This document shows positions 39,430-49,651 of a stretch of 64,000 nucleotides of DNA, one piece after another. The DNA is from Balanoglossus misakiensis (Eukaryota; Hemichordata), in contig CM082591.2 in assembly GCA_040954595.2 (NCBI GenBank), positions 1,674,001 to 1,738,000 on the forward strand, written 5' to 3'. The notes beneath the pieces were generated by a model. It was not told the DNA's origin. It was given only the letters and a program-made list of their open reading frames with translations, and did not search any database. A program made the position numbers and the translations under genes. Each line of letters starts with the position of its first letter. Positions within the stretch are counted from its first letter, which is position 1.

Positions 39430-40385
39430 CATTCAGAACACGTGGTCCACCCCTGTTTCACTCTTTAGAGGTCCAACTGTACCATGAAAAACAATGGACT
39501 TGGACCAAACCATGGTGGTGGAAGGGTGTATTTATAGACAGTTCCAACTGGAAGTACCCATATTTTTGTGACTTCAGCATTTTACCATTTTTCCCCTATG
39601 AATATATGTTTGTAATATAGACTCACCTTAACTATATTTTGATGGCTGTCTTATTCTACTGTCTTTCTTACTCTACTGTCTTGATTTGTAAACTTGGGCT
39701 TTGGCAAAAAATGAAATGCCAAAATAATTTCCCTTGAAGTTGATTGCAGTGGTGAGTACTAGTACATTGACTGCAGGCAAAAAAGACATTCCTAGTTTTT
39801 AAATTTGCACAAACAGAACTGCCGTTTTGAAACACATGAAAACCCAGCCACTTATGTAATTACAAGTACATTTAATTCTTTTTGGGACTTTGAAAGTGAA
39901 AGCTTACTTTTCTTGTAACCAGTTCCCCTTTTTATTTGTAGAGGTCCCACTTTACCATAGATAAACAATAACAGCTTGTTGGAAATAAAAAACAATACAT
40001 AAAGGAGTATGGTGTTGTAAAAAAAAAAGAAATTTATGTAAAATCCACAAAATGGAGTTACTCATTGTATTTAATGTGGAAATAAAAACAAAAGAATACA
40101 TAAAGGTGTGGTGTTGTAAAAAAAAAGAAATGAAACATAAATGATATACACGTGTAGTTTCCATGTTTTCAGCTTTGATTCCAATGCATACCAAAAGATA
40201 TTTCACGACAATTGATAGTCGCATCTTCCCAGCTCACTGTCTGTGTAGAACTGCATGTTGCTTATGGACCTCCACATACATGAGGCTTTTCCGCACATTT
40301 TCCATGAGTATGGGTCTGCCAATGTCCAAGTTGCTGCTGAGAGTTATTTGTAGTCAGGATTTGAAGACTTGCCCGTTGTGTGTAG
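39430..40385. other. Tail-to-tail region: 3' UTRs of NAT10 and HSPBP1
   Basis: Plus-strand AATAAA signals are at 39984-39989 and 40081-40086. A minus-strand AATAAA is at 39931-39936. The two transcripts therefore probably overlap at their 3' ends. A copy of the 89-bp repeat lies at 39447-39528, with a fragment at 39922-39966. Confidence 0.45.
39447..39528 (-). repeat. Dispersed 89-bp repeat after the NAT10 stop codon
   Basis: This reverse-orientation copy contains TAGAGGTCCAACT and TTGGACCAAACCATGG. It lies in the NAT10 3' UTR. Confidence 0.75.
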
Positions 40386-43385
40386 CTATCTGTCCATGGC
40401 AGACTGCTTCTCAGTGCTCGTTGGAAAGCATCTCTTGAGTATCAGTCGACAGAACTCTAATTCTTCCTGCAGGGAACAAAAAAAGATAGGAATTTATGAG
40501 AAATATTTGCTCCCCACTTCATTCTCCCTCTCTCCGCAAGGCTCAATCTCTCAGGCTGGTTCTATCCTGTGATATGCAGCGACTGTGTCTCACCTGAAAT
40601 TCCTCTTCCCCTTGAATCTCCTCTATTTTGTGTCTGAGTAGCTCTTCCAAATTCAGGTCCGGTAGCCGACACTCTTCAAGACTATCCGAATGATCAGTTA
40701 GCAAGTTGTTGAGAACGGACAGAACGTGTTCATGAGAAGCTTTGTGTGGAGTCTGCAACAGCGCCACCAGTTGGTGAATGAAACCCATTTTGTACAGCGT
40801 ATCTGAAATCAGTTGAGGGCACAATGCATTGTTATTCCAAGTGTGGTACCACTCGGCACATTTAAGTCTCAATATCCAGTAATGTGATTTATTTTGTAAC
40901 AGGAACAAGAGGAACTGATAAGCCAGTCAAGGCACTCAAAATCTACTGATTAGTAAATGGGATTCTATGGGGTTTAGAAATTCTATAGCCGGTCACATAC
41001 TGAGTTCAGGCTGGCAATTTGACCGATGACCGGCTGCTAATATGCCCATGAAAATAGCTATAAGTTTATTTGAGTCAGTCACCCACTTCTGTTGCATACA
41101 TGTATGCATACAGGATTGAGCACTCTTCTGTCCGTACCTTTCAATGTTCTGTTTTCAGTGATCAGGGCATTGAGCATGAACGCTGTTTTGATTTGAAGTT
41201 TTTCAATGTCGCTCTGCATTGCACGTATGGCCACTGAAAATCCGTCCAGTTCCACAAACTCTTGTTGTGCCTTCTCGTGTGTCCTCACCATACCTGCAGA
41301 GGAAATCCATGTATCATTGATTTACAGTTCAGTGTTGGTCCCTGAATGTGTAGAGTCTAACACAGGTTTGACTGTATATGTATTTACATAACCAACTGGA
41401 CAGCCCAATATACCTCAAAACAAAACCTTTCAACTATGAACTTTTCTTTTCCACAGCTGTACTTACACGACACTGCATACAGTGATTTCACCTTGACCAA
41501 ATCCACATCATCCTTGTCTATTCTGTTCAAGAGCAGCTTTAGGAAGCCATCGTCTACAAACACGTTTTGACAGTAGGGATTATTCTGCGCCATTGTTGCT
41601 ATCAGCTGGGCACACCTCCACCGTATCCCGCTATTCACGTCGTCGATGCACTGTTTCACGGTGGGAATTCCGCCAATCTTGTGCAAGTCTGAAACAAATC
41701 GATTACATCAGTCGATGGATAATCAAACACGCTGTTACTTAAGTTACTAGATGAAACGATTATCAACAAAGTACAAATGAAATAACATCAGTCAAGACAT
41801 CGTCAAATTCTTGAAAATGACCCAAGGGATAATCATGATATCTTGTTCTGGGAAATCACAGATATCCAGAAAGCAACTAACCCTTTGCATTGTCCATCAT
41901 ATCACACAGCTCTTCTAAATATTCCAGAGCATTTTCTCGGTGGGAAATATCATCTTCCTCGTGACTTCCTCTTTTCTCAGTCAGAATTTCCAGACATTTT
42001 TTCATCTCCTTCACATCGTCTCTGTACATTTCTTTTAATGCTTCCTGGAGCCACTTACTTCTCTGTATAAAAATTAAAAAGATCTTGTTTAGGCAAAGAC
42101 CTCACTTGGGCTACTGTTCATGTAGGTTTGTGTCTTATGTATCATGTGATATTATTACTGTACTATACTATACTGACAGTAGTTGAAGGGGTGTGTAAGT
42201 CTTCAAATGATCGTGGCAGCGCACTTAACTTTCCATGGCAAGAAGGCTACATTTGCACATGTTTGCGTACCTTTTAACTAACAGAGCTGACCCAGTCAGA
42301 AAGGTAACAGGTCGTTTCGGCACCGCGGAGTTTCGGCCCCAGTCACTTCGGCACCCAATTTTCACGACCCCGGTCTGTTCGGCCCCGACACCCCAGTCGT
42401 TTCGGTACTTATCTGTAATGGCCCAACTAAACTTGGCTCTAGGTCCCCCGGGTATATACCCGTATTAAAAGGGTATCATCAGGCGCCACATTCTTTCAGA
42501 TAAGTGACAAGTTGAATTAGTTCTCGCTTCCTGTACAGTATCATTTTAATGTAGCTAATGAAATAGGTAAACATCATCTAATGGTTCTGCGTGCATAAAT
42601 TATAGTCCCGACGCTGCCAAGTTTGTGGCCTAGGTTACAGCACGTACATTTAAAGCAATATGTTATACGAAATTTTTATTTCTTCCATACGAATACAAGT
42701 TTAACTTAAAGTGAGAAAACTAAACAGCATTGCAACCGGGTAGAATGGCATATAGTGTGGAGAGACTCAGTGCTTTGTCAGCGCAACCTGCTTTGTGGAG
42801 CTATACAGATGTATTTACATAATGACCGATAAAGAAGTATTTGCATAATGACCAATAAAACATGCCATAGATTGTGTTAATCGCTGCTATGAATTTGCAT
42901 TTTCCTAGTCCCGTCTGCTTGAATTTTACTCTCTCTAGTACCTCCATGGCTAGTACCTCCATGGCTAGGGTTACCACTATTACTTTTATAACAGTCTCAG
43001 GAAAAATACATACATTTTATTCAATTTTACTTAAGGCTACCGATAAGTACCGAAACGACTGGGGTGTTGGGGCCGTACAGACCGGGGTCGTGAAAATTGG
43101 GTGCCGAAGTGACTGGGGCCGAAACTCCGCGGGGCCGAAACGACTCGAAAGCGTCAGAAACTTTGTTTTGATCTGTACAGTAAAGCCTTAAGGGAAATGG
43201 GTTAATCTTTTGAATCTACTGACCTCCTCTGACATTGGTTCATGATGTGGTGTGGCCTCAGGGTCGGTTGCCGTGTTTTCAATTGCATATTTCAGCAATC
43301 CTTCTAGGTTCTTTGGGTAAGCTCCTTCATCGCCGTAGCCACGGTTGCCAGATCCTGAACCCGATCCACCATCACTGGATGCCAT
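40386..43385 (-). CDS. HSPBP1: HSPBP1, Hsp70 nucleotide exchange factor
   Basis: HspBP1 (yeast Fes1 family) binds the ATPase domain of Hsp70, triggers ADP release and restrains CHIP; it is cytosolic. Coding exons: 43385-43224, 42062-41882, 41688-41467, 41293-41138, 40802-40594, 40466-40386. Phases agree and give 336 residues (human about 360). The Gly/Ser-rich N-terminus is followed by NLEGLLKYAI and the EPMSEE motif. Armadillo-like repeats follow, including RWRCAQLIATMAQNNP, LVKVKSLYAVSC and ELDGFSVAIRAM. The C-terminus EELEFC...SAMDR matches vertebrates. The start is the ATG at 43385, which gives the conserved N-terminal reading. The first intron is enlarged by a mobile element. The gene lies tail-to-tail with NAT10. 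Confidence 0.96.
42303..43152. mobile_element. Non-autonomous DNA element with 103-bp terminal inverted repeats
   Basis: Nearly identical inverted arms lie at 42311-42413 and 43042-43144. They are GC-rich and built from repeated TTCGGC units. The core is AT-richer and has no transposase frame. The 8-base direct repeat GTCAGAAA is found at 42295-42302 and 43153-43160, each exactly 8 bases outside an arm, as expected of a target-site duplication. Eight-base duplications are typical of hAT- and P-like elements. The element sits in HSPBP1 intron 1. Class assignment is inferred. Confidence 0.8.
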
Positions 43386-44080
43386 CACCACAGAATTGTT
43401 CCTCTTTGAGTCTCACTGAAGCGAGCGACGACAGACTAAACCTACTTCTGTTAATGTTAATACGACGGTTTCTCTCGGTGTCAACACTCTTTGAAAAAAT
43501 TCCCACCACAGAATATATTAAGAGTGATGTTTGTGTCTAGAAAGTTCTTGTTGGAGTCATGCTTTCTGTCGGGTCAAAGGTTACTAACGTAAATGGGTAC
43601 GTTACTGAGTGCGTTGACGTGACGATCAATACTGGTATCTGGGTTTATGTACGAACATTTGGAGAAGTGTGCAATACGAAATAACAGTATATTTTAAGCA
43701 TGTCATAAATATACATGTATTTTCTAATTATAAATAGTAATAATTTTGCCGTCTATTCATATTTTCAAGTGCTGATAGGTGAGCGTATCCTTTTACGTTA
43801 CTCGCCGCACAGATAAGCATCCGAATCAGACTCCGGTGCAGAAGCTTTGTCCAGGAGATTGTGCGATGTGAAACAAATGAATATGAAAAATCACGAAAAC
43901 GCGACGTCAAAGTATTTTCAGTTTATTTCAAATCACGCGTTGCAAAAAAGTCCTTAATAAATGCCATCTACTAGGTTATTTCAAATGTACTTCTTAAGTA
44001 AAACAAACTTTTTGGAAAATAAATAAAGTGACACTGCATGCTTTACAACTTTTTTTACACCAACACTCGCATGTTCATTT
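43386..44080 (-). promoter_or_regulatory. HSPBP1 upstream region and SDHAF2 3' UTR
   Basis: Upstream of HSPBP1, a DR1-like GGGTCAAAGGTTA lies at 43571-43583. A minus-strand AATAAA at 43922-43927 is the likely SDHAF2 polyadenylation signal, about 150 bases after its stop. The HSPBP1 promoter must lie in the roughly 530 bases between these points. Confidence 0.45.
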
Positions 44081-45221
44081 TCACATGCACTGTTCTAAGT
44101 CTGGCTGTCGTATCCGCGATTCCATTTTTTCGTTCTTTGCAAACTGCTTCAGTAAGTCCATCACTTCAGTGTTGTACTCCTCTGGTGTTGGTTTGTTTTC
44201 TGAAATCAAAGTCACACACCAATCTGATCAATAACAGTGGTGGCAATTCAACATAGCAATGGATATGTATCATGACTCACTACACTACACACATGTCAAA
44301 GGAAAGATCTGAAGCAAAGAAACTCACCTACTGCCCAATAGTATATGTCCCAATCGTTACTGGGTTTGTTGATAAGATGGTCATATAACTTAAGCTGGTC
44401 ATCTGTAAACTTTTGTAAATACTGTGCAGCAAAGGAACTAAAGAAGAAAAAAAAAATTAAAAAAAAAATCATCAGATTTTTTAAAATCAATTTTTAAGAA
44501 TCTTTCCATATTGTGAATGCATCTCTTCAATATAATGAATTTTACCTTAACAAAAGACCATTCTCAAGCATTCCCCGTTTTCTGCTCTGGTACAATAGTC
44601 TTGCTCTTTTCAGATCCGGTGTTTCATTCGTGGGTTCTTTCCATTCCGGGATGGCTGGTTCACTCCCTCCGGAATGATCAACTACATGCTCGGCATAAAG
44701 TCTGCTACCCTGGATAAATGCTGGATTAATGATCTGTGGGATTAAATAACCGGATATAAAAATATTGATTTTGACTAGTATGTGACACACTGATATGGAT
44801 CAGAAACTCAACACAAACAGCCGAGTCTGAGGGGGCGTGGCCGGGTTTTATGGGTCCTCATACTGTGTACAAGATAGCTGCAGTGCCCCAGCTCGAGATT
44901 TTGCCTTGTGTTAGAGGTTGGGAGTCTGGCTTTGCCCCCAAACCCTAACATATAACAACAAACGCCATGCAAAATCCCCAGCTACCATTCATGGCGAAAT
45001 GCACATGATGCACAGGGTCACATTTCTGACATTATCAGTCCACTGTCAGCCCTCGTAACTACGGGTTACGACTACAAGTAACCGTATGATGGACGCCATA
45101 GTATAAAAAATTGCTTCATGCGTACATACTGAGAAATTAACAGCCCTAAAAACGACAAACTTACCCGGGCACGCAATAAGTTTTGTGAGACCTGTCGACA
45201 ACATCTTACCAGAGAAGCCAT
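44081..45221 (-). CDS. SDHAF2: SDHAF2, succinate dehydrogenase assembly factor 2
   Basis: SDHAF2 (Sdh5/SdhE family) promotes covalent attachment of FAD to the SDHA subunit of complex II in the mitochondrial matrix. Coding exons: 45221-45165, 44733-44546, 44437-44328, 44199-44081. Phases agree and give 157 residues (human about 166). The N-terminus ([19 protein letters not shown]) is basic and lacks acidic residues, as in mitochondrial presequences. The family core is intact: [20 protein letters not shown], then [19 protein letters not shown]. The RGxxE flavination motif is present as RGMLE. The gene lies 3' of FUZ on the same strand with only a short spacer. Confidence 0.95.
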
Positions 45222-45808
45222 TATGACCTTACTTGACCGACCTTATGCAATCCAGACGATGCTGAAATTAGACTCGGATTCGTTTTCGGATTAGCTGAGC
45301 GCCACCTATCGACTACGTGGGACTCTACTTCGTTCACTAACAGCCCTTTGCCTATGGCCAATAATGAGACATAAAAGTACCGTTCCAATTCAATTTTATC
45401 TTTATTGTCACATGCCATTTTAATTTTAAAAATAATAATAAATTTAATATAAAGTTCTCTTTATATGAACCCACTTTTTAAATGATTAAATTCATCATGA
45501 TACATACTCAGAATTTTGGTGGGCAACCATCCATAATATTAATCCTCTCCAAAATGACATTATGAAGGAAGCACGTAATTGTAAGTGCAAATACCTCAAT
45601 CTGAACTGCGAGCTCAGATTCTTAAAGTTGATCATCTATTGAGTTGTCTCTCTATATACAAGTTACAATATGTTATAAACAACGGACAAATATTTACAAA
45701 TAACAGTATCATCGGGTTAAATTATTTTCTAAAAATGTACAATAAAAAGAAAAAGTCCAAGGCACAATAGCTGTTGTTACATGATCGTGAAATCAAGTCA
45801 TCTTGAGT
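45222..45808 (-). promoter_or_regulatory. FUZ 3' UTR and SDHAF2 promoter interval
   Basis: A minus-strand AATAAA at 45401-45406 is a likely end of the FUZ transcript. That leaves about 180 bases as the SDHAF2 promoter and leader. The two genes are therefore packed closely head-to-tail. Confidence 0.45.
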
Positions 45809-48800
45809 TTAACTTGTCTTCTTTCTGTCTTCTAATTTCTTGTCTTTTGTCAAAACTTGTAGAGTGTTTTGTGTCACCGACCTAAATCAGGAATTGAAAC
45901 GGGGGAAACTGATCATTAAGGCGATGTTAGAAGCAGGTAAAATAGTGAATGGATGCAAATAAAGGAGGAACACAGTACCCAATGATGGACTTAACCGTTT
46001 CACCATCATGGTTTGGTCCAAACCCATAGTTTTCTATGGTAAAGTTGGACCTCTACAGCAGGAACTAGGGGTGTAAGAGCTGAGCTGGAGGTTACTTACC
46101 TGAGTGCAAAGGTTGGTACGTGATGACCATAAACAACAAACAACTGATATTTGTCTTGAAGCAGAGCATAGCATTTGTAGTCATCACCACAGATGTATGT
46201 ATCTCTAACTGGGTGTGTTAGTGACAAGTATGGATCAGCTGTGAACTCTGGAAAATAAACACACATTCAAGGTTTTAAGTAACAAACTTATACAGGTTCA
46301 TGTTTGGGGTGTTTTGTTTCATATGACACATTTAATATGTTTGATTTGTTTTGTAAATCGGGCTGATGTTTAACCCCTTTACCACCATGGTTTTGTCCAA
46401 ATCCATTGTTTTCTACGGCAAGGTTGGACCTCTAAAGAGGGAACTAGGGGTGAAAGGGTTGAATCCTCCACAACTTACCTTCCTTATCAGGACTATGCAC
46501 AGGAGAAAAATATGTTCCAACAACATTCTTGTAGAATGTCTTCAGAACATTTCGCCGTCTGTTAACGCTCAACATTCTGTGAAGTGGGTGTTTTTCTTCT
46601 GTCGGGTTTGGATGAATTGAGGCCAGGCACCTGTGATTCTCTGTATTCACTAAAATAAACCTAGTTGTAGAAAAAAAGAAAGGAACGGTGAACATTCAGT
46701 CTTACTGGTTCTTCACTCTATACTGACGTGAAGCAAAGGAGTCATACATACCCTAAAATACCAATATCAATTTCCATCGTGGGTGGTAGATTCCTGGGAA
46801 AGATTCTGGAGCATGCTCGAAGTGGATCCAACGCTGCTTTCCAGTGTTGGTCGAGTAGTTTTTCTCTGACATCGTCCAGGGTTGGGGTCGGTCCACAAAG
46901 TACACAGGCTTCGATGTTTTGGACAAGCTGAAAAGTGAGCAGTCTGTGGGGGATCTGTGAGGGGAGGGAAATAAGTGAGAGTACAGTATCTCAGTGTTTC
47001 ATTCAGGATTACATCAACAGGGGGGATATGTCCCCTTTTGTCAGAATATTTGAGGGGGATTCCACTCTGGCAAGGGGGGACTGTAATATCTTCAACATGT
47101 GAATGACATCATTTTAAGGGGCACTGGCCCCCCTTGACAAATTGCTAAGGGGTGCCAACATGTCAATAGAGGGTGAATCCCCCCATCCCCTTGTCTAGAT
47201 GAAACACTGTCCAGCACACAAACCTTTGGACTGCTGTGTGGGAGATATACGGCCACATCTCTAGACGATGCGGAAGGAAGAGATCGAAGAAGGACGGAGA
47301 GAAGCACCAATTCTTGTCCCGACAGATCCCACCATTTGTGAGTGGCTACAATCAACCTGCCAGACACTGCTAGACAACCATAGGTACTGTCAGCTGCATG
47401 TACAAAAGATTCTAAATGTTCCTGAAGATAAATAGAATAGAAGACATGGAGTACTGTAATACAATCATTCTCTGTATCAGAATACAATAACTATGCAAAT
47501 GAGGACACAGAGTTCAACAATACCAGGGTTATTGGACTCTGGTTCTATCTGAAGGCCTCTCCCCTCCCCCACACTACTTTACCTGTAAAACATTGCTTTC
47601 TTGACACACAAGTACATCCACAGATTCTGTGATGTCCCCAAAGAAGTCTGTGTCTTCTAGTAATGTGTCCACCAACCTGTAACAGCTCTGTCAACAAAAC
47701 AACACACATGTATTATGCAAAAAGCAACGGATTTGAAATAACCGTGTTTGTTGAAATTTGAGAAATCTGCTCATAACCATGATGGACAGGAGCAAAGGAC
47801 AGTATAGTGACTTACCTTCAGATCTCGTTTTAATCTTTCAACATTCTTAACTGTTATCAAATCGTCTAGTCCAATCAATAGCACCTATAGTAATCAAGAA
47901 GAAAACATGAGTCTTGTGTTTGGACATGAAAAGTTTAAAGCCATGGAATTCTGTTCACCAAAGGGTTTATACCTAAGAAATTCTACTTTCCAAATTCTAA
48001 AATACAAAGAGAAGTTTGCTCACCATTGTGTGGAAGACATTGTCCAGTAACCTGTAAAGATGGGTATCGCTTGATCCGTCATCACCAATAGCAATAATCA
48101 GAGTTATGCTGTTGGGGAAAAATCAAGTTAGTACAGGTTTGTCCTTTATAAGTAATTACTTGTGTTTTGCATGCAATTAAAGTGGCAAAAAGAACTTTAA
48201 ATTTTTTGAGTTGAATATCAGGACTTATGGGGGCTGTGGGTAAGATATGCGTATATGACATCTTAGTGTCACATAAGCCCCTACCTTTCATGGTAGACCT
48301 TCCATGCAACCCTTGCTTCGTCTGTTGTGGTACTCAATAGTTTAACTCCATGGTTCTGTGCAAACATCTGCACCCCATTCAACATCCCAACTTCTGCAAA
48401 TGCCAACTGGAAAAGAAAAACACGTTGACAGTTTTGTAGTGATTGTACCTATGATTCAAACATGTTGAGACACACCCCTCTCAATGTCCGAACCCTGCAA
48501 TATCGTAGCTCGAGGGTCCCTCTGGTGTTAGGGATAGGTGGATGGCAATCCTACCTCTGACACCAGCCAGACACAGAGCTGTAGATATGTAGTAAACCAC
48601 CGATCGCTGGATTCTACTTCCAAAGTGAAGAGCAGAGAAACTTACAATGTGTACATATCTATGATCTACACAACCAAACCGTATGTCCTCAGATTTCCGC
48701 TGACAGTATGTCAGTTGCGGACGATTACCCAGAGAAAAAAATACAAGTGCCTTCTACGATATCTTAGCTAAGTATTCGAGTTATAGTTTACCGATTTTAT

Positions 48801-48869
48801 GTCTCCTTTCGTCCTTGTAAACAGGGGAACCCCTCCCCCGGCCGTCAAGCAAACCAAATATGCCGCCAT
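45809..48869 (-). CDS. FUZ: FUZ, planar cell polarity effector (CPLANE subunit)
   Basis: Fuzzy forms the CPLANE complex with Inturned and WDPCP, recruits intraflagellar transport proteins to basal bodies and is needed for ciliogenesis and Hedgehog signalling. Coding exons: 48869-48792, 48406-48285, 48108-48024, 47884-47816, 47687-47583, 47421-47224, 46954-46752, 46660-46479, 46247-46100, 45881-45809. Phases agree and give 420 residues (human about 418). Family landmarks: N-terminal LVCLTAGGGVPLFTR, then LNGVQMFAQNHGV, LLIGLDDLITVKNVERLK, VSGRLIVATHKWWDL, DVAVYLPHSSPK, CGPTPTLDDV and WKAALDPLRACSR. These span the longin/roadblock-like domains described for the family. Copies of the 89-bp repeat sit in two of its introns. 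It is divergent from ARMC3. Confidence 0.95.
45993..46081 (+). repeat. Dispersed 89-bp repeat in a FUZ intron
   Basis: The copy is 89 bases long with the core TTTGGTCCAAACCCATAG and TTGGACCTCTAC. Confidence 0.75.
46372..46460 (+). repeat. Dispersed 89-bp repeat in a second FUZ intron
   Basis: The copy is 89 bases long. Its right end GGTGAAAGGGTT is perfect and its left end AACCCCTTTACC nearly so. It sits 12 bases from a splice donor. Confidence 0.78.
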
Positions 48870-49059
48870 CTTAGTGTACACAAGTTTCAATGACGTCACT
48901 CCCACCAACGTGCCCTTTAACCCCATAATCAGTGACGTTGAGTAGCAACAACGCAAAACATTCTGCACCAGGCGTTCGGCGGAATCCCTCTACTCATCAA
49001 GGAAGACCAATGTTTTAATCACGAAATCGGCAACGTGTAAACCCTACAGTAACCCTGAG
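48870..49059. promoter_or_regulatory. Bidirectional promoter between FUZ and ARMC3
   Basis: Only about 190 bases separate the FUZ start codon from the first ARMC3 donor (CTGAG followed by GTAAGT, at 49060). A perfect palindromic CRE, TGACGTCA, lies at 48891-48898. An imperfect inverted GTTG...GCAAC motif resembling an RFX X-box lies at 48937-48949. No TATA box is seen. The CRE lies within 30 bases of the FUZ start codon, so it may be in the FUZ leader. Confidence 0.55.
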
Positions 49060-49605
49060 GTAAGTTTTAGACTTGAGCTTGATGACTACCTTCGCTTGAT
49101 GTGTTGCAGGGAAGCGCGATCGTCGAAAAGCGCGTCGCTAGTCTGGCGTCCATGCCAACGCTAGACTTTACCTGCACAAGCGTACGTATGTGTACATTGC
49201 AGTGAGAAATGAACCATGGATGACGGGTTTCTCGCCTGCAGTTTTCAAGTGTATTAGATTTTTACAACACGCTTTCCGATTCTACGAAATAGTCAATGTT
49301 GTGCAGCAAAACATTGCCATGGCCGATTGCTTGTTGCAGTTATAAACAGTGTCAATAGTGTTGATAGCATTGTTGACATGTATGTGTCAATGGAAATGTA
49401 TGGAGGTGGTCACTCACACAGTGAATGTGATCTGTACCAGTGCACTTTCAATTAAGTTGAACATTATATTAATTTTACAACTAGCTATTCCTTTTCCCGT
49501 TTTAAGGGTTACATTTATTACATCAGGGAATTCATGATGCGATCATGGGATGACCATCCATACATTTTAATTTCTAATGATGTTTTAATTTTTTTATTTT
49601 AACAG
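49060..49605 (+). other. Intron in the ARMC3 5' UTR
   Basis: A GTAAGT donor at 49060 pairs with the pyrimidine-rich acceptor ending at 49605 (TTTTAACAG). This places a non-coding first exon upstream and 46 leader bases before the ATG at 49652. Confidence 0.5.
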
Positions 49606-49651
49606 ATTGTGAGTTTCTCTATCCTTATTTGTGACATCACCAATCAACAGA

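Noticed and set aside
42874-43191. 105-codon open frame on the plus strand
   Set aside because: It lies across the inverted-repeat element and its right arm, has no recognisable product and is best explained by chance.
45221-45418. Minus-strand ATG open frame overlapping the SDHAF2 start
   Set aside because: It is out of frame with SDHAF2 and lies in the presumed FUZ 3' end and promoter interval. No similarity was recognised.
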